Below are positions 1-9,004 of a stretch of DNA of 64,000 nucleotides, one piece after another (the stretch's first letter is position 1; each line of letters starts with the position of its first letter). Made by a program: the position numbers and the translations under genes. Source of the DNA: Ferruginibacter lapsinanis (GTDB lineage: Bacteria > Bacteroidota > Bacteroidia > Chitinophagales > Chitinophagaceae). The stretch covers positions 2,096,501 to 2,160,500 of the forward strand of contig NZ_CP086063.1 of NCBI RefSeq assembly GCF_020783315.1, given 5' to 3'. The notes beneath the pieces are model-generated. The model had not been told where the DNA came from. It ran no database searches and worked only from the letters and a program-made list of their open reading frames with translations.

Positions 1-493
1 CAAATGTTTTGTACAAATAGTATTGAACCACTTTTTTACCCAGATAAGCGCCACTGCCTTCATCTCCTAAAATGAAGCCAAGCCCCGGGCTGTTCTTAAC
101 AATCGTCTTTCCATTATAGTAGCAGGAATTTGAGCCGGTGCCCAATATGCAGGCAATTCCTTTTTTGTCACCACATAGAGCTTTGGCGGCTCCTAACAGA
201 TCGTGGTCTACTTTTATGGTTGCTTTCCCAAATGTATTTTTAATGGCTTGCTGAACGTGTTTTTTATTAGCCGGGTTGCTGCATCCAGTTCCATAAAAAA
301 ATATAGTATCCGGCTGTATGTTTTTCATCTTAGGTTTTAGCTCAGTTTCCAGGATATCCTGTATTTGACGGGAGCTAAGAAAGTACGGGCTAAGCCCTTG
401 TGTAATAAAGGTTTTTTTTGTTTTACCATTCAATAAACACCATTCTGCTTTTGTTGATCCGCTATCGGCAATTAATATAATACTCATATCCAT
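1..493 (-). CDS. BadF/BadG/BcrA-type ATPase, N-acetylglucosamine kinase-like (3' end cut by window)
   Basis: Partial gene running off the left edge; about 164 codons are visible. The N-terminus carries the ASKHA phosphate-binding loop IADSGSTKAEW, followed by FYGTGCSNP, a second loop ILGTGSNSC and GFILGDEGSGAYLG, an order typical of the BadF/BadG family and of eukaryote-like N-acetylglucosamine kinases. It probably phosphorylates an amino sugar in the cytoplasm, for instance in cell-wall recycling; the substrate is inferred from family only. Two in-frame ATGs, at 493 and 487, are both possible starts. It is divergent from the S41 protease at 566, with 72 bp between them for both promoters. 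Confidence 0.8.
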   Translation of the reverse strand, partial: MDMSIILIADSGSTKAEWCLLNGKTKKTFITQGLSPYFLSSRQIQDILETELKPKMKNIQPDTIFFYGTGCSNPANKKHVQQAIKNTFGKATIKVDHDLLGAAKALCGDKKGIACILGTGSNSCYYNGKTIVKNSPGLGFILGDEGSGAYLGKKVVQYYLYKTF

Positions 494-565
494 ATTCGTT
501 TAGAGATTGAAGTTACTGCATTCATATTAATTGGTATAACTTCGTGAAAATTTTGGAAATAAAAT

Positions 566-2152
566 ATGAATAAAAAGATTCAGGTCTGGCTTCCGCTGCT
601 TTTTAGTTTGACGATGATAGTGGGAATGATTTTTGGTTATCAGATGAGAGACAATATGCCCGGAAAACGCTTCTTTTCCTTAGATAAATCAACTCCTTTA
701 CAGGAAGTGATGGATCTGATCAAATCCAGATATGTTGATGATGTTAAAGTGAATGCATTAGGCGATACTGCAATAATGGCGATGCTGAGTAAATTAGACC
801 CTCATTCTGTTTTTATACCTAAGGAAGAATTGCAGGGAGTGAACGAAGACCTTGCCGGAAAATTTTTCGGGATAGGTATTGAGTTCAATATTTTCGATGA
901 TACGATCAATGTGATCAATGTTTTACCGGATGGGCCGAGTTTTATTGCCGGGCTGCAGGCCGGAGATAAATTCATTAAGGTAGATGACAGTTTGGTAGCG
1001 GGGCAAAAGATCACTTCAGAAAGAGTTAGAAAGTTGTTGAGAGGGGATATGGGTACAAAGGTTGTTATCACAGTTCTTCGTAACAACACAAAAAAGGTAT
1101 TCACGGTAAATCGTGATGCCATTCCTATTGTAAGTATTGATGCTGGATATATGTTAGGTGGTGGTATTGGTTATATCAAGATCAATAAGTTCTCTCAATC
1201 TACTTACAGAGAATTTATGCAAACGCTTGAAAAGTTACAGGCGCAGGGACTTAAAGAATTGGTACTCGACCTGAGAGGTAATCCAGGGGGAATATTAGAT
1301 GAGGCCACTGAAATTGCTGATGAATTTTTGGATGGAGATAAATTGATCACTTATACCGAAGGTAAAAATTTTCCTAAAAAGGAATATCGTTGTAAAAGGC
1401 AAGGCCTGTTTGAAAAAGGATCTTTAGTTGTTTTAATGGATGAGGGTTCTGCAAGTGCCAGCGAAGTGTTGAGCGGTGCATTGCAGGACTGGGATAGAGC
1501 AACGATCATCGGTAGACGAAGTTTTGGTAAAGGGCTGGTACAGGAACAATATGATCTGAGTGATGGAAGTGCATTGCGTCTAACAGTCGCAAGATATTAT
1601 ACGCCAATCGGCAGAAGTATTCAGCGTTCTTACACTAATGGGGGAAAAGCATATTATGATGAGATATCCAATCGTTTTCATGATGGAGAAGTTTTTTCGG
1701 CCGATTCTGTAAAAAATGATACCTCTAAATTGTACAAAACAATGGGAGGTAAAAAGGTATATGGCGGCGGAGGAATTACTCCTGACTTTTTTATACCTAT
1801 AGACACCGGCAACTATTCGTTAAGTGCCACAAAGATCTACCTTAGCGGAACGATAGGAGATTTTGCCTATAAATATTATTTACAAAACTTACAACAACTT
1901 TCTGCTTACAAAACTCCTGCTCAGTTTGTAAAAGGGTTTTCATTCAGTGAAGCAGACTGGAATGCTTTTGGGGCATTAGCAGCAAAAGACTCTATTAACC
2001 TAAATGCGATTCCTGCTAAAGAAAAAAGTGAAATGCAACTGCGGTTGAAAGCGTCTATTGCCCGTCAGATATGGCGTAGTGAAGGATTCTATGAAGTGTA
2101 TAATACTGAAGACAATGCATTAAAAAAAGCAGTGGAAGAACTGTTGAAATAA
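566..2152 (+). CDS. S41 family C-terminal processing peptidase (CtpA/Prc-like)
   Basis: A 528-residue protein with an N-terminal membrane anchor or signal segment (about residues 8-25), a PDZ domain (about 85-170) and an S41 serine protease domain. The catalytic pair is visible: Ser297 in EGSASASE and Lys322 in RRSFGKGLV, 25 residues apart as usual in this family. Such proteases trim or degrade periplasmic proteins recognised by their C-termini. A C-terminal extension after about residue 430 has no motif I recognise. The length is normal for Bacteroidota members. A strong terminator follows, so it is probably transcribed alone. Confidence 0.92.
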   Translation: MNKKIQVWLPLLFSLTMIVGMIFGYQMRDNMPGKRFFSLDKSTPLQEVMDLIKSRYVDDVKVNALGDTAIMAMLSKLDPHSVFIPKEELQGVNEDLAGKFFGIGIEFNIFDDTINVINVLPDGPSFIAGLQAGDKFIKVDDSLVAGQKITSERVRKLLRGDMGTKVVITVLRNNTKKVFTVNRDAIPIVSIDAGYMLGGGIGYIKINKFSQSTYREFMQTLEKLQAQGLKELVLDLRGNPGGILDEATEIADEFLDGDKLITYTEGKNFPKKEYRCKRQGLFEKGSLVVLMDEGSASASEVLSGALQDWDRATIIGRRSFGKGLVQEQYDLSDGSALRLTVARYYTPIGRSIQRSYTNGGKAYYDEISNRFHDGEVFSADSVKNDTSKLYKTMGGKKVYGGGGITPDFFIPIDTGNYSLSATKIYLSGTIGDFAYKYYLQNLQQLSAYKTPAQFVKGFSFSEADWNAFGALAAKDSINLNAIPAKEKSEMQLRLKASIARQIWRSEGFYEVYNTEDNALKKAVEELLK

Positions 2153-2183
2153 ATATTGCCATTTATTCTTTTCAAAAAGAATT

Positions 2184-2226
2184 AAAACAGGCTCAGGGTT
2201 TATAAAACATCCTGAGCCTGTTTTGT
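2184..2226 (+). terminator. Rho-independent terminator after the S41 protease gene
   Basis: A perfect 14-bp stem (2184-2197 with 2211-2224) with a 13-nt loop, A-rich before and T-rich after. The stem starts and ends with A/T runs, so it could work in both directions. Confidence 0.85.
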
Positions 2227-2321
2227 TTATAAGATAAAATACATCAGCGAATACTTGCATTTATCCTGATAAATCATTAGATTTATTACGAGTTCTTTTT
2301 AATAATTTAAATTCATACGTT

Positions 2322-2771
2322 ATGAACCTTCTACAAAAATTTGAGTATTGGGGCGACAGGCATCATCCAAAATGGCTGGACGTAATACGTATAGCCCTCG
2401 GTATCTTTCTTTGTTATAAAGGGATTGATTATCTCCGCAACACCAGTGAATTGATCGGCTTAATGACCAATCGATCACCATTTGGTTCTTTTCTGATCAT
2501 TTTATTGGCGCATTATGTAACGTTCGCTCATATATTGGGTGGGTTTTTACTGATAATAGGCTTTCTAACTCGTTTAGCCTGTTTGATACAAATACCCATA
2601 TTGCTAGGTGCAATTATTCTGGTTAATATTACACAGGATGTTACGAGGCCATATTCCGACTTGTTTCTTTCTATTATTATTCTGCTTTTGTTGATTTACT
2701 TTTTAATTGTAGGGAATGGTCCATGGGGTATTAAATTACCTGATGAAAAGAAAAGGCAAATAACAGAATAG
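2322..2771 (+). CDS. DoxX-like small integral membrane protein
   Basis: 149 residues with four predicted membrane segments (about 20-37, 55-78, 82-104 and 112-132). The fold pattern and the opening around FEYWGDRHHPKWLDVIRIALG, followed by GxFLCYKG, match the DoxX/DoxD-like group common in Bacteroidota. The biochemical role of this subgroup is not established; some relatives are linked to redox or oxidative-stress complexes. It stands alone, between the terminator at 2184 and a convergent peptidase gene that ends 3 bp away. Confidence 0.7.
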   Translation: MNLLQKFEYWGDRHHPKWLDVIRIALGIFLCYKGIDYLRNTSELIGLMTNRSPFGSFLIILLAHYVTFAHILGGFLLIIGFLTRLACLIQIPILLGAIILVNITQDVTRPYSDLFLSIIILLLLIYFLIVGNGPWGIKLPDEKKRQITE

Positions 2772-2774
2772 ATA

Positions 2775-4121
2775 TTATCTGTCCGGCATCGGTACAACAG
2801 GGATACTTTCGTTTCCTGATTCATTTACAGATTGAACTGCAAAGAAATAGTTGTCTTTTGAATATGGTAACGAAATGCTGTTTGCGGTAGTAAATATTTT
2901 TTTCTGCCAGTAAGCTTCAGTCGTTTCTCTTATCAGTATAAAATAACCTTTTACCTTTCCATACCTGGGCGCCTGCCATTGAAGGTTGGTATAATTGGTT
3001 AATTTTTTTACTTCCATTTTTACAGTTTCTGGCATGGATGCTGCCTTGGCTAAACTGGCAAGAGTAGCTAAATTGAGACAAGTGTTTTTTCTGAGGTATT
3101 CATAATCGATATATTCAGGAAGATCTCCGTAGTGGATTGTATTCTCAGTTCTTACATCCTGGTGTTGCCGGGTGAAATTTTCATTCATCTCTGTAATACG
3201 TACTGCTGCATATCCTTTTTCTACATAAGGTAAATGGTCGCCGCCACGAAGAAACCGATCATTGCGATAGATCATTACAACTTGTAAATTGTCTACATAT
3301 CGTTCACCAATTTCTTTTACATAACGAGCCAGTTGTCTGGCTTTGCCATCATTTTCTAAGCCAAGATTTCTGATTTGTTTAGCATTTTTTTCTGTTTCAT
3401 AAGCAGGTAATCCTTCGCTGAAAACACGAACCTTTGTATTATTAATGATATTGGTTTCATTGTTATTATTACTGCCTATGATATCATTATTGAGAACCGC
3501 CTCAATATTCCAATTTTCTCTTTTCGCCTTTTCACTCATAAAGGAAGAGCCAAGCAACCCTTGTTCTTCACCACTCACAGCAACAAAGATGACCGTTGCA
3601 GAAAATTCGTATTTGCTCATCACTCTTGCACATTCTATTACTGCAGCAGTTCCGCTTCCATCGTCATTTGCACCGGGGGCATCTCCTGTACTATCGGTGG
3701 GGCTCCCACGCATATTATCTAAATGGCCACTGATGATGAAAATCCTGCTATCATTTGGGTCAGTGCCTTTAAGCATAGCCACAACATTACCTAATATAAT
3801 TTCTCTGTCTACTCTTTTTCCGTCAGGAAGAAGGGTGGTAGTATCGATCATGGCTGTTAATCTTCCATTTGATTGTTTTGCCATAGCAGCAAATTTGCTC
3901 AGTACCCATTTACGTGCTGCACCAATACCACGTATGGGGCTATTTTGTGTGCTCAATGTATTACGAGTACCAAATGATACCAATGTTTTTATGTAAGATT
4001 GTAAAGAGTCTGCCGACACTTCTTTTATCATTTTTTCAATGAAGGGATCACGGTCTATTATAGTTTGCGAAAATAAGTTGCTGTTAATTACGATCAATAG
4101 TATTACGATCAATGGCTTCAT
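2775..4121 (-). CDS. M28 family secreted metallopeptidase (aminopeptidase-like)
   Basis: The frame is open upstream to 4301, but the ATG at 4121 is preferred because it begins directly with a signal peptide (MKPLIVILLIVINSNLFSQ). That gives 448 residues. All five di-zinc ligand motifs of M28 are present in order: SGHLDN, GANDDGSG, SGEEQGLLGS with the catalytic Glu, NNDIIGSN and GGDHLPY. The last ~80 residues look like a fibronectin-III-type domain. It is expected to be exported and to release amino acids from peptides outside the cytoplasm. The longer start would run into the rnpB promoter and is unlikely. Confidence 0.9.
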   Translation of the reverse strand: MKPLIVILLIVINSNLFSQTIIDRDPFIEKMIKEVSADSLQSYIKTLVSFGTRNTLSTQNSPIRGIGAARKWVLSKFAAMAKQSNGRLTAMIDTTTLLPDGKRVDREIILGNVVAMLKGTDPNDSRIFIISGHLDNMRGSPTDSTGDAPGANDDGSGTAAVIECARVMSKYEFSATVIFVAVSGEEQGLLGSSFMSEKAKRENWNIEAVLNNDIIGSNNNNETNIINNTKVRVFSEGLPAYETEKNAKQIRNLGLENDGKARQLARYVKEIGERYVDNLQVVMIYRNDRFLRGGDHLPYVEKGYAAVRITEMNENFTRQHQDVRTENTIHYGDLPEYIDYEYLRKNTCLNLATLASLAKAASMPETVKMEVKKLTNYTNLQWQAPRYGKVKGYFILIRETTEAYWQKKIFTTANSISLPYSKDNYFFAVQSVNESGNESIPVVPMPDR

Positions 4122-4217
4122 AAAAAAGATTGAATCTAAATATACTAAGAAAACGGGATTGTATTCTTTGTATTTGTGGCGGATATTTTGGTTGCAACGG
4201 TACAAAAAAATATGAAC

Positions 4218-4225
4218 TACCTTTG
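4218..4225 (+). promoter_or_regulatory. -7 promoter element TACCTTTG of rnpB
   Basis: Matches the Bacteroidota primary sigma -7 consensus TAnnTTTG and ends 5 nt before the first base of RNase P helix P1, where transcription should begin. A TTG lies at 4192-4194 as a possible -33 element, although the 23-nt gap is slightly long. Confidence 0.7.
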
Positions 4226-4230
4226 TTGTG

Positions 4231-4609
4231 CTATCAGCCGGGTTATCGTTCTTTCGATTTATCGAAAGGGAGGAAAGTCCGGACAGCAAAGAGCAACACA
4301 CCGGTTAATGGCCGGTCTCCAACTAGTTGGGGAAGAAAGTGCCACAGAAAATTACCGTCCCCAACTAGTTGGGGATAAGGGTGAAAATGTGAGGTAAGAG
4401 CTCACAGGTAGTATGGGTAACCATATCATCGGGTAAACCTTGTGTGCTGTAATGCCACGTATATCAGCGTTCCGATTTTATCGGTAAAGAGCGGCTCGTT
4501 CAAGTTGAAGGGTAGGCAGCAAGATTGTAACAGTAATGTTGCAGCCAGATAAATGATGACCTGACTCCGCTTCTGCGGAGAAAACAGAATCCGGCTTACA
4601 GGCTGATAG
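4231..4609 (+). ncRNA. rnpB: RNase P RNA, bacterial type A
   Basis: Catalytic RNA that removes 5' leaders from pre-tRNAs. Conserved blocks are clear: GAGGAAAGTCCGGAC (about 4270-4284), GATAAGGGTGAAAATG for the CR-II/P11-12 side (about 4374-4389), GGTAAACC (about 4432-4439) and ACAGAATCCGGCTTA (4584-4598). Helix P1 is a perfect 9-bp pairing of 4231-4239 with 4601-4609, which sets both ends and gives 379 nt. Layout follows the E. coli-like type A plan. An oddity is that the P9 and P12 hairpins carry the same 15-nt palindromic sequence (see findings). A terminator follows at 4629. Short open frames across this gene are not coding. Confidence 0.96.
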
Positions 4610-4628
4610 TTTCTTTTTAAAAAATTAC

Positions 4629-4660
4629 AAAGGTCACACCATCTGGTGTGACCTTTTGTT
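4629..4660 (+). terminator. Rho-independent terminator of rnpB
   Basis: A perfect 12-bp stem, 4629-4640 with 4645-4656, with a 4-nt loop ATCT and followed by T-rich sequence. It lies 20 nt after the RNase P RNA. Confidence 0.9.
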
Positions 4661-4707
4661 TGAAACTCTCTTGGTTAATCATACAACACTAATTTCAATC
4701 GTCGCAA

Positions 4708-5697
4708 TTATTTATTTACTACTAATATTTTTTCAATTTTCCTTTCTACGGGAGTGACTGTTTTCAGATAGCGGTAAATGGCTTTTATCTCCATGTCATT
4801 CATTCTGCTGAACGGCCCCCAGGGCATTGGAGATTGTGGGATCAATTTACCTTTTCTGAAACGAGCGAGGAACATATCTTCTGTCCAGTCGTAAATATGT
4901 CCTGTTTTCTGATCAGGAGAAATATTTGGTGTATGGAAAACATATTTTGGATCTACAGGAGATTCCAAGACAAATCCACCGGCATAATCTGGTCCTATAA
5001 AAGCTCCGGTCTTTAGATCTCTTTCTGTATGACAACCCCGGCAGTTAGCTACGCTTGTAGCTAGATATTTTCCATACTCAACAGAAGAATCGGGTTTTAC
5101 AGATTTAGGTACATCTCCTGTGGGACCAACAGGTTTAATTACCAATGCTTTCAATATTTTGCCTAGTAACGTGTATTCGCTCTTAGGAACAATATTACTA
5201 ACGGGTTTGGTTGTACGTAAATAAGAAATGATGGCGGTAAGATCGTCGTCACTTGTATTATGAAATGGCATAAAATCAAATATTGCTCTGCCATCAACGC
5301 CAACGCCAAAACGCAATGAACGGGCTATTTCTTCATCTTTATAGTTGCCGATGCCTGTTGCATCCGGAGTAATATTTCTTACATAAATATTACCCGGAGG
5401 TATCGGAAAAAATTTCCCGCCTGATAATGGTACTTCAGCTCCTGCATTTACCTGTTCTTCAGTTCCCGCCGGCCCATGGCAATCTGCACAATGTGCAGGA
5501 CCATAAACCAAGTACTTGCCACGGGCAATTACAGCACTATCTGTTGATGCATGAATATCGGGGTAGGGGGCAGTGTATTTTACATTCTGTCGAAGCGATA
5601 CTGTTATTGCCAGGCCTATAATTGCAAACAGCAAAATAATGCCCAGCCATTTAAAAATCTTCTTTAGCATAGATGAGGTTTTTGGTTTATCTGACAA
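4708..5697 (-). CDS. Membrane-anchored di-heme cytochrome c
   Basis: 329 residues: one N-terminal membrane segment (about 14-35) and two cytochrome c domains. The heme-attachment motifs are CADCH (Cys70-His74) and CRGCH (Cys219-His223), with candidate Met axial ligands in FMPFHN and SPMPWGP. The protein should be periplasmic or membrane-tethered and carry electrons; tandem domains like these occur in alcohol or aldose dehydrogenase cytochrome subunits, but no dehydrogenase gene is adjacent. Heme attachment would depend on the Ccm genes found further right (ccmE, ccmF). An ATG ten codons in is an alternative start. Confidence 0.88.
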   Translation of the reverse strand: MSDKPKTSSMLKKIFKWLGIILLFAIIGLAITVSLRQNVKYTAPYPDIHASTDSAVIARGKYLVYGPAHCADCHGPAGTEEQVNAGAEVPLSGGKFFPIPPGNIYVRNITPDATGIGNYKDEEIARSLRFGVGVDGRAIFDFMPFHNTSDDDLTAIISYLRTTKPVSNIVPKSEYTLLGKILKALVIKPVGPTGDVPKSVKPDSSVEYGKYLATSVANCRGCHTERDLKTGAFIGPDYAGGFVLESPVDPKYVFHTPNISPDQKTGHIYDWTEDMFLARFRKGKLIPQSPMPWGPFSRMNDMEIKAIYRYLKTVTPVERKIEKILVVNK

Positions 5698-5806
5698 GAA
5701 AATAATTTTTTCTGAATTCTACTAATTTTTAAAGAAATAGTTGTCAGATTTTTTTTCTGCTAAAGGAGCATATTAAAATAATCAGAAATATAAATAGGGG
5801 GAGAGG

Positions 5807-6268
5807 TTAAAATTGTTTTGTTTTTATCATTTTAGCTACGATCTTATCGATCGGTAAACTAACGGATTCATCTGAAAAATTTTCCCAATCAACAAAACGG
5901 AATGTTTCGGTTTGTTGTATTTCTGCATATACTTTCAGTTGCTGTTCATCAAAATCAAAAGGAGTTTCTCTTAATGGAACAGTAATCGGTTCCAGTGCTT
6001 TAGCAAAATAATAAATGGAGATTATTTGTTGTTGATTATTAAAGGCGCTCATCTGGTAGTAATCAGTAGTGTAAATATGATCACCAACTTCTACGGCTAA
6101 ATTCATCTCTTCCAGAAATTCTCTTTTTAAGCAATCTCTGGTTCCTTCGCCAAACTCTAAACCACCGCCAGGAAATTTCGTGAAATAATTTCCACGAATA
6201 AATTCATCACTTACCAATACTTGCCTGGCTTCATTTAGTAAAATTCCATAAACACGTAGCGTGATCAT
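5807..6268 (-). CDS. Nudix hydrolase
   Basis: About 153 residues with a Nudix box at GGGLEFGEGTRDCLKREFLE continuing EEMNL; the REFLEE core that binds the metal is intact, while the usual Gly near the end of the box is replaced. Nudix enzymes cleave nucleoside diphosphates linked to other groups; the substrate cannot be told from sequence. The start is uncertain. A TTG at 6274 directly abuts the upstream stop codon, but the ATG at 6268 is preferred. The gene follows the CorA gene with essentially no spacer, which suggests translational coupling. Confidence 0.85.
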   Translation of the reverse strand: MITLRVYGILLNEARQVLVSDEFIRGNYFTKFPGGGLEFGEGTRDCLKREFLEEMNLAVEVGDHIYTTDYYQMSAFNNQQQIISIYYFAKALEPITVPLRETPFDFDEQQLKVYAEIQQTETFRFVDWENFSDESVSLPIDKIVAKMIKTKQF

Positions 6269-6274
6269 CTGCAA

Positions 6275-7213
6275 TTATTTTTTTTTGCTTTTCCAGTAGT
6301 TAGCAACAACGTAAATTAATATGATAAGAGAAATAATTACCGGTAACCAAAATGCCAGGTGAGTGTCTTTGTAAGGAATGGGCACATTCATCCCGTAGAT
6401 ACTTGCAATTAATACAGGGATACTCAGGAAGATAGTTAATGTTGTCAATCTTTTTAAAACCTCATTCTGATTATTACTGATGATGCTGGCGAATGCATCG
6501 AGTGTACTGCTGAGGATATTGGTGTAGGTGTTGGCTGTTTCCAATGCCTGGCTGGTTTCTACGATCAAATCGTCGAGAAAATCTTTTTCCTCCTCATTTA
6601 GTTGCAAAAAATTAGTACGGGCCATTTTCATCATCAACAATTCATTACTTCTTAAGGCTGTACTGAGGTAAACCAAGCTTTTTTGTATTCTCATCAATTG
6701 CAGCAACTCTTCGTTTCTGTTGGCATCGTACAGTTTTTGCTCCAGTGTATTTCTGCGTAAATTTATTTCTTTCAGGTAGTCCTGAAAATTTGTTGTTACC
6801 TTTTCAAAAATTTTCAACACCATCATATTTCGTTTGTCAGGATGACGGTTTTGAAAAGTGTTCAAAAATTTCTTGATGGCTTCATTCTCAAAAGAATTTA
6901 CTGTTACAATTTGATTATGCGTTAGAATGATACAAATTGGAATAGTAATATAAAACGCATCACTTTCGTTAAAAGAATTGTTTTCGGTCGGAGTTTTTAT
7001 TACGATCAACTTTACGTTGTCGTCAATTTCATATCTGCTGCGTTCATCAATATCTAATGAATCTTTTAAAAAATCTAATGGTATCTCTAATGATTCGCTT
7101 AGTTCTGTAAATTCCTCTTGTTTAAGCGGAGGCAAAACATTCACCCAGGCACCAACTTCGGGCTTGTCAATTTCTACTGTTTTACTATCGAGGTTTTTAA
7201 AATATTGAATCAT
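6275..7213 (-). CDS. CorA family divalent cation (Mg2+/Co2+) transporter
   Basis: 312 residues with a large acidic N-terminal cytoplasmic domain and two C-terminal membrane helices. The signature YGMN lies at residues 273-276, at the end of the first helix, as in CorA channels. It should form a pentameric inner-membrane channel for Mg2+. The extended helix before the membrane (about 150-250) fits the CorA stalk. It is read leftward, downstream of dapF across a 70-bp spacer with stutter-repeat sequence, and upstream of the Nudix gene. Confidence 0.88.
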   Translation of the reverse strand: MIQYFKNLDSKTVEIDKPEVGAWVNVLPPLKQEEFTELSESLEIPLDFLKDSLDIDERSRYEIDDNVKLIVIKTPTENNSFNESDAFYITIPICIILTHNQIVTVNSFENEAIKKFLNTFQNRHPDKRNMMVLKIFEKVTTNFQDYLKEINLRRNTLEQKLYDANRNEELLQLMRIQKSLVYLSTALRSNELLMMKMARTNFLQLNEEEKDFLDDLIVETSQALETANTYTNILSSTLDAFASIISNNQNEVLKRLTTLTIFLSIPVLIASIYGMNVPIPYKDTHLAFWLPVIISLIILIYVVANYWKSKKK

Positions 7214-7250
7214 TATAATTTACGATGTAAGATGTACGATTTACGATGTG
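7214..7250. repeat. Degenerate intergenic stutter repeat (ACGAT words)
   Basis: The spacer between dapF and corA repeats words such as TTTACGATG, TAAGATG and TACGATTT. It begins at the base next to the corA start codon. It belongs to the group of low-complexity spacer repeats described under findings. Confidence 0.5.
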
Positions 7251-7283
7251 CTAGAAATGATAGCTTTTATTTTAACGCTCCAT

Positions 7284-8066
7284 TCATAATTCCACTTCAC
7301 CTTTAAAAACAAATTCCGCAGGTCCACAAAGCCAGATGTTTTCAAAATGATTATCATCCAGTTTGTCAAACTCAACACTTAAATGACCTCCGGGTGTTTC
7401 TACTTCAACTTGGTTGAAGCCGTTATCATTATGTGCAGAAACCAAGGCGGCAGCAGTTACGCCGGTACCACAGCTCAGTGTTTCGTCTTCAACACCTCTT
7501 TCGTATGTGCGAACATAGATGGTGTCATTATCAATTGTTTCAACAAAATTCACATTAATACCTTCGGCCCCATAAGTATTGCTGTAGCGGATAGCCCGGC
7601 CAATTCCTACTACATCTGTATCTTTTACATTAGAAGAGAATTTAATGTAGTGAGGAGAACCTGTATTCAATACAGCATGGTCAGCACCCTGTTCAACATG
7701 ATCAACATCTTTCATTTTTAAACTTACAATTCCGTTAGTGTCAATCTCTGCATCGTGTTCGCCGTCAATAGCGATGAATTTGTATTCTTCCCTGTGTATT
7801 CCCTGATGGTATGCAAACTTTACGAGGCATCTGCCTCCATTGCCGCACATACTGCTTTCATTTCCATCAGCATTGTAATAGATCATTTCAAAATCGTACC
7901 CTTCTTTTTTACTCAATAGCATAAGGCCATCGGCGCCAATGCCAAATTTTCTGTCGCATAAACGGTTTACCTGTTTTACAGTTAAAGCAGGTATCTGTCC
8001 ATTCATATTGTTGAAAATAACAAAGTCGTTCCCGGTGCCTTGATATTTAAAAAACTCCGCTTTCAT
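7284..8066 (-). CDS. dapF: Diaminopimelate epimerase
   Basis: 260 residues, normal length. Converts LL- to meso-diaminopimelate, for lysine and peptidoglycan synthesis. The two catalytic cysteines are Cys74 in MCGNGGRC and Cys199 in SCGTGVTAA; the N-terminal FFKYQGTGNDFV motif is also present. It starts 3 bp after the stop of the nucleoside phosphorylase gene, so the two are probably co-transcribed, although no pathway link between them is obvious. Confidence 0.96.
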   Translation of the reverse strand: MKAEFFKYQGTGNDFVIFNNMNGQIPALTVKQVNRLCDRKFGIGADGLMLLSKKEGYDFEMIYYNADGNESSMCGNGGRCLVKFAYHQGIHREEYKFIAIDGEHDAEIDTNGIVSLKMKDVDHVEQGADHAVLNTGSPHYIKFSSNVKDTDVVGIGRAIRYSNTYGAEGINVNFVETIDNDTIYVRTYERGVEDETLSCGTGVTAAALVSAHNDNGFNQVEVETPGGHLSVEFDKLDDNHFENIWLCGPAEFVFKGEVEL

Positions 8067-8069
8067 TTA

Positions 8070-8951
8070 TTATAAATTAGAATCGGCAATAACGCCTAAA
8101 GAATGTTTAATTAAATTTTCTACAGCGGCTCCGCCATCTTTTGAAAATTCTTTTGCAACACGATTGGCCACAATCACATTTAAACTAACAGCATTGTGTC
8201 CAAGACATTTACTCAAACCGTAGATCGCACTTGATTCCATTTCGAAATTTGCAATATGATGATTGCCGAATTCGAATGAAGTTAGTTTGTCTATCAAACC
8301 TGGGTAGGCAAGACCTAGTCTTAAAATCCTGCCTTGTGGTCCGTAAAAACCAGGACAAGTTACTGTAATGCCCTGATGATAATTATTTACAAAAAGCTTT
8401 AATAAATTTCCACTGGCTCCAGTGATATATGGAGATACCGGACCTGAACCTAACTGTGTATGTGTATTAAATGCCTGTAGTAATTCTTTTTCTTCTGTAT
8501 TGTTTTCCAAACGATAATAATGCAGCACATTATCCAATCCTAGCCCATGAGTACCTGCAACAAAAGTATCTACCGGCACATGTCTTTGTAAAGAGCCGCA
8601 AGTGCCAAATCTGATGATATTGAGTTGAGTAAGCTTTTCTTTTACCGTTCTTGTCTCAAAATCAATATTAACCAGGGCATCTGCCTCATTTAAAGCGATA
8701 TCTATATTATCGGGTCCGATACCGGTACTCATGCAGCTAATTCTCTTTTTACCAATATATCCGGTATGGGTAATAAACTCACGATGTTGATTTTTATATT
8801 CAATTTTATCGAAATGTTTACTCACTTCTTTTACCCTGTCAGGGTCTCCAACAGTAATGATAGTATGGGCAATTTCTTCGGGACGGCAATCCAAATGATA
8901 GATAGCTCCCCGGTTGGTGATGATCAATTCTGATTCTGCAATACGATTCAT
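8070..8951 (-). CDS. Nucleoside phosphorylase (uridine phosphorylase-like)
   Basis: 293 residues of the PNP/UDP phosphorylase superfamily. Features include TVGDPDRVKEVSKHF near the N-terminus, STGIGPDNIDIAL, RFGTCGSLQ in the central phosphate-binding region, and FEMESSAIYGL near the C-terminus, which normally binds the ribose. It should split a nucleoside to base plus ribose-1-phosphate for salvage. Uridine is the best guess by overall pattern; purines are not excluded. It is the first gene of the leftward run ending with the Nudix gene. Confidence 0.82.
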   Translation of the reverse strand: MNRIAESELIITNRGAIYHLDCRPEEIAHTIITVGDPDRVKEVSKHFDKIEYKNQHREFITHTGYIGKKRISCMSTGIGPDNIDIALNEADALVNIDFETRTVKEKLTQLNIIRFGTCGSLQRHVPVDTFVAGTHGLGLDNVLHYYRLENNTEEKELLQAFNTHTQLGSGPVSPYITGASGNLLKLFVNNYHQGITVTCPGFYGPQGRILRLGLAYPGLIDKLTSFEFGNHHIANFEMESSAIYGLSKCLGHNAVSLNVIVANRVAKEFSKDGGAAVENLIKHSLGVIADSNL

Positions 8952-8996
8952 ATAGCAATTTTTGTATGAAGAAATTAATTATGCATAAAAATACCT

Positions 8997-9004
8997 TATT
9001 TTTG
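8997..9004 (+). promoter_or_regulatory. Candidate -7 element TATTTTTG upstream of tRNA-Cys
   Basis: Fits TAnnTTTG and lies 75 nt before the tRNA. Transcription from here would give a leader of about 70 nt that RNase P would remove. No clear -33 element is visible. Confidence 0.45.

Noticed and set aside
4122-4301. 60-residue N-terminal extension of the M28 peptidase
   Set aside because: The extension would overlap the rnpB promoter and precede a perfect signal peptide; the ATG at 4121 is the natural start.
4130-4397. Short open reading frames on the + strand over 4130-4397
   Set aside because: They lie inside the RNase P RNA gene and its promoter; the RNA's conserved blocks and P1 pairing explain the sequence.
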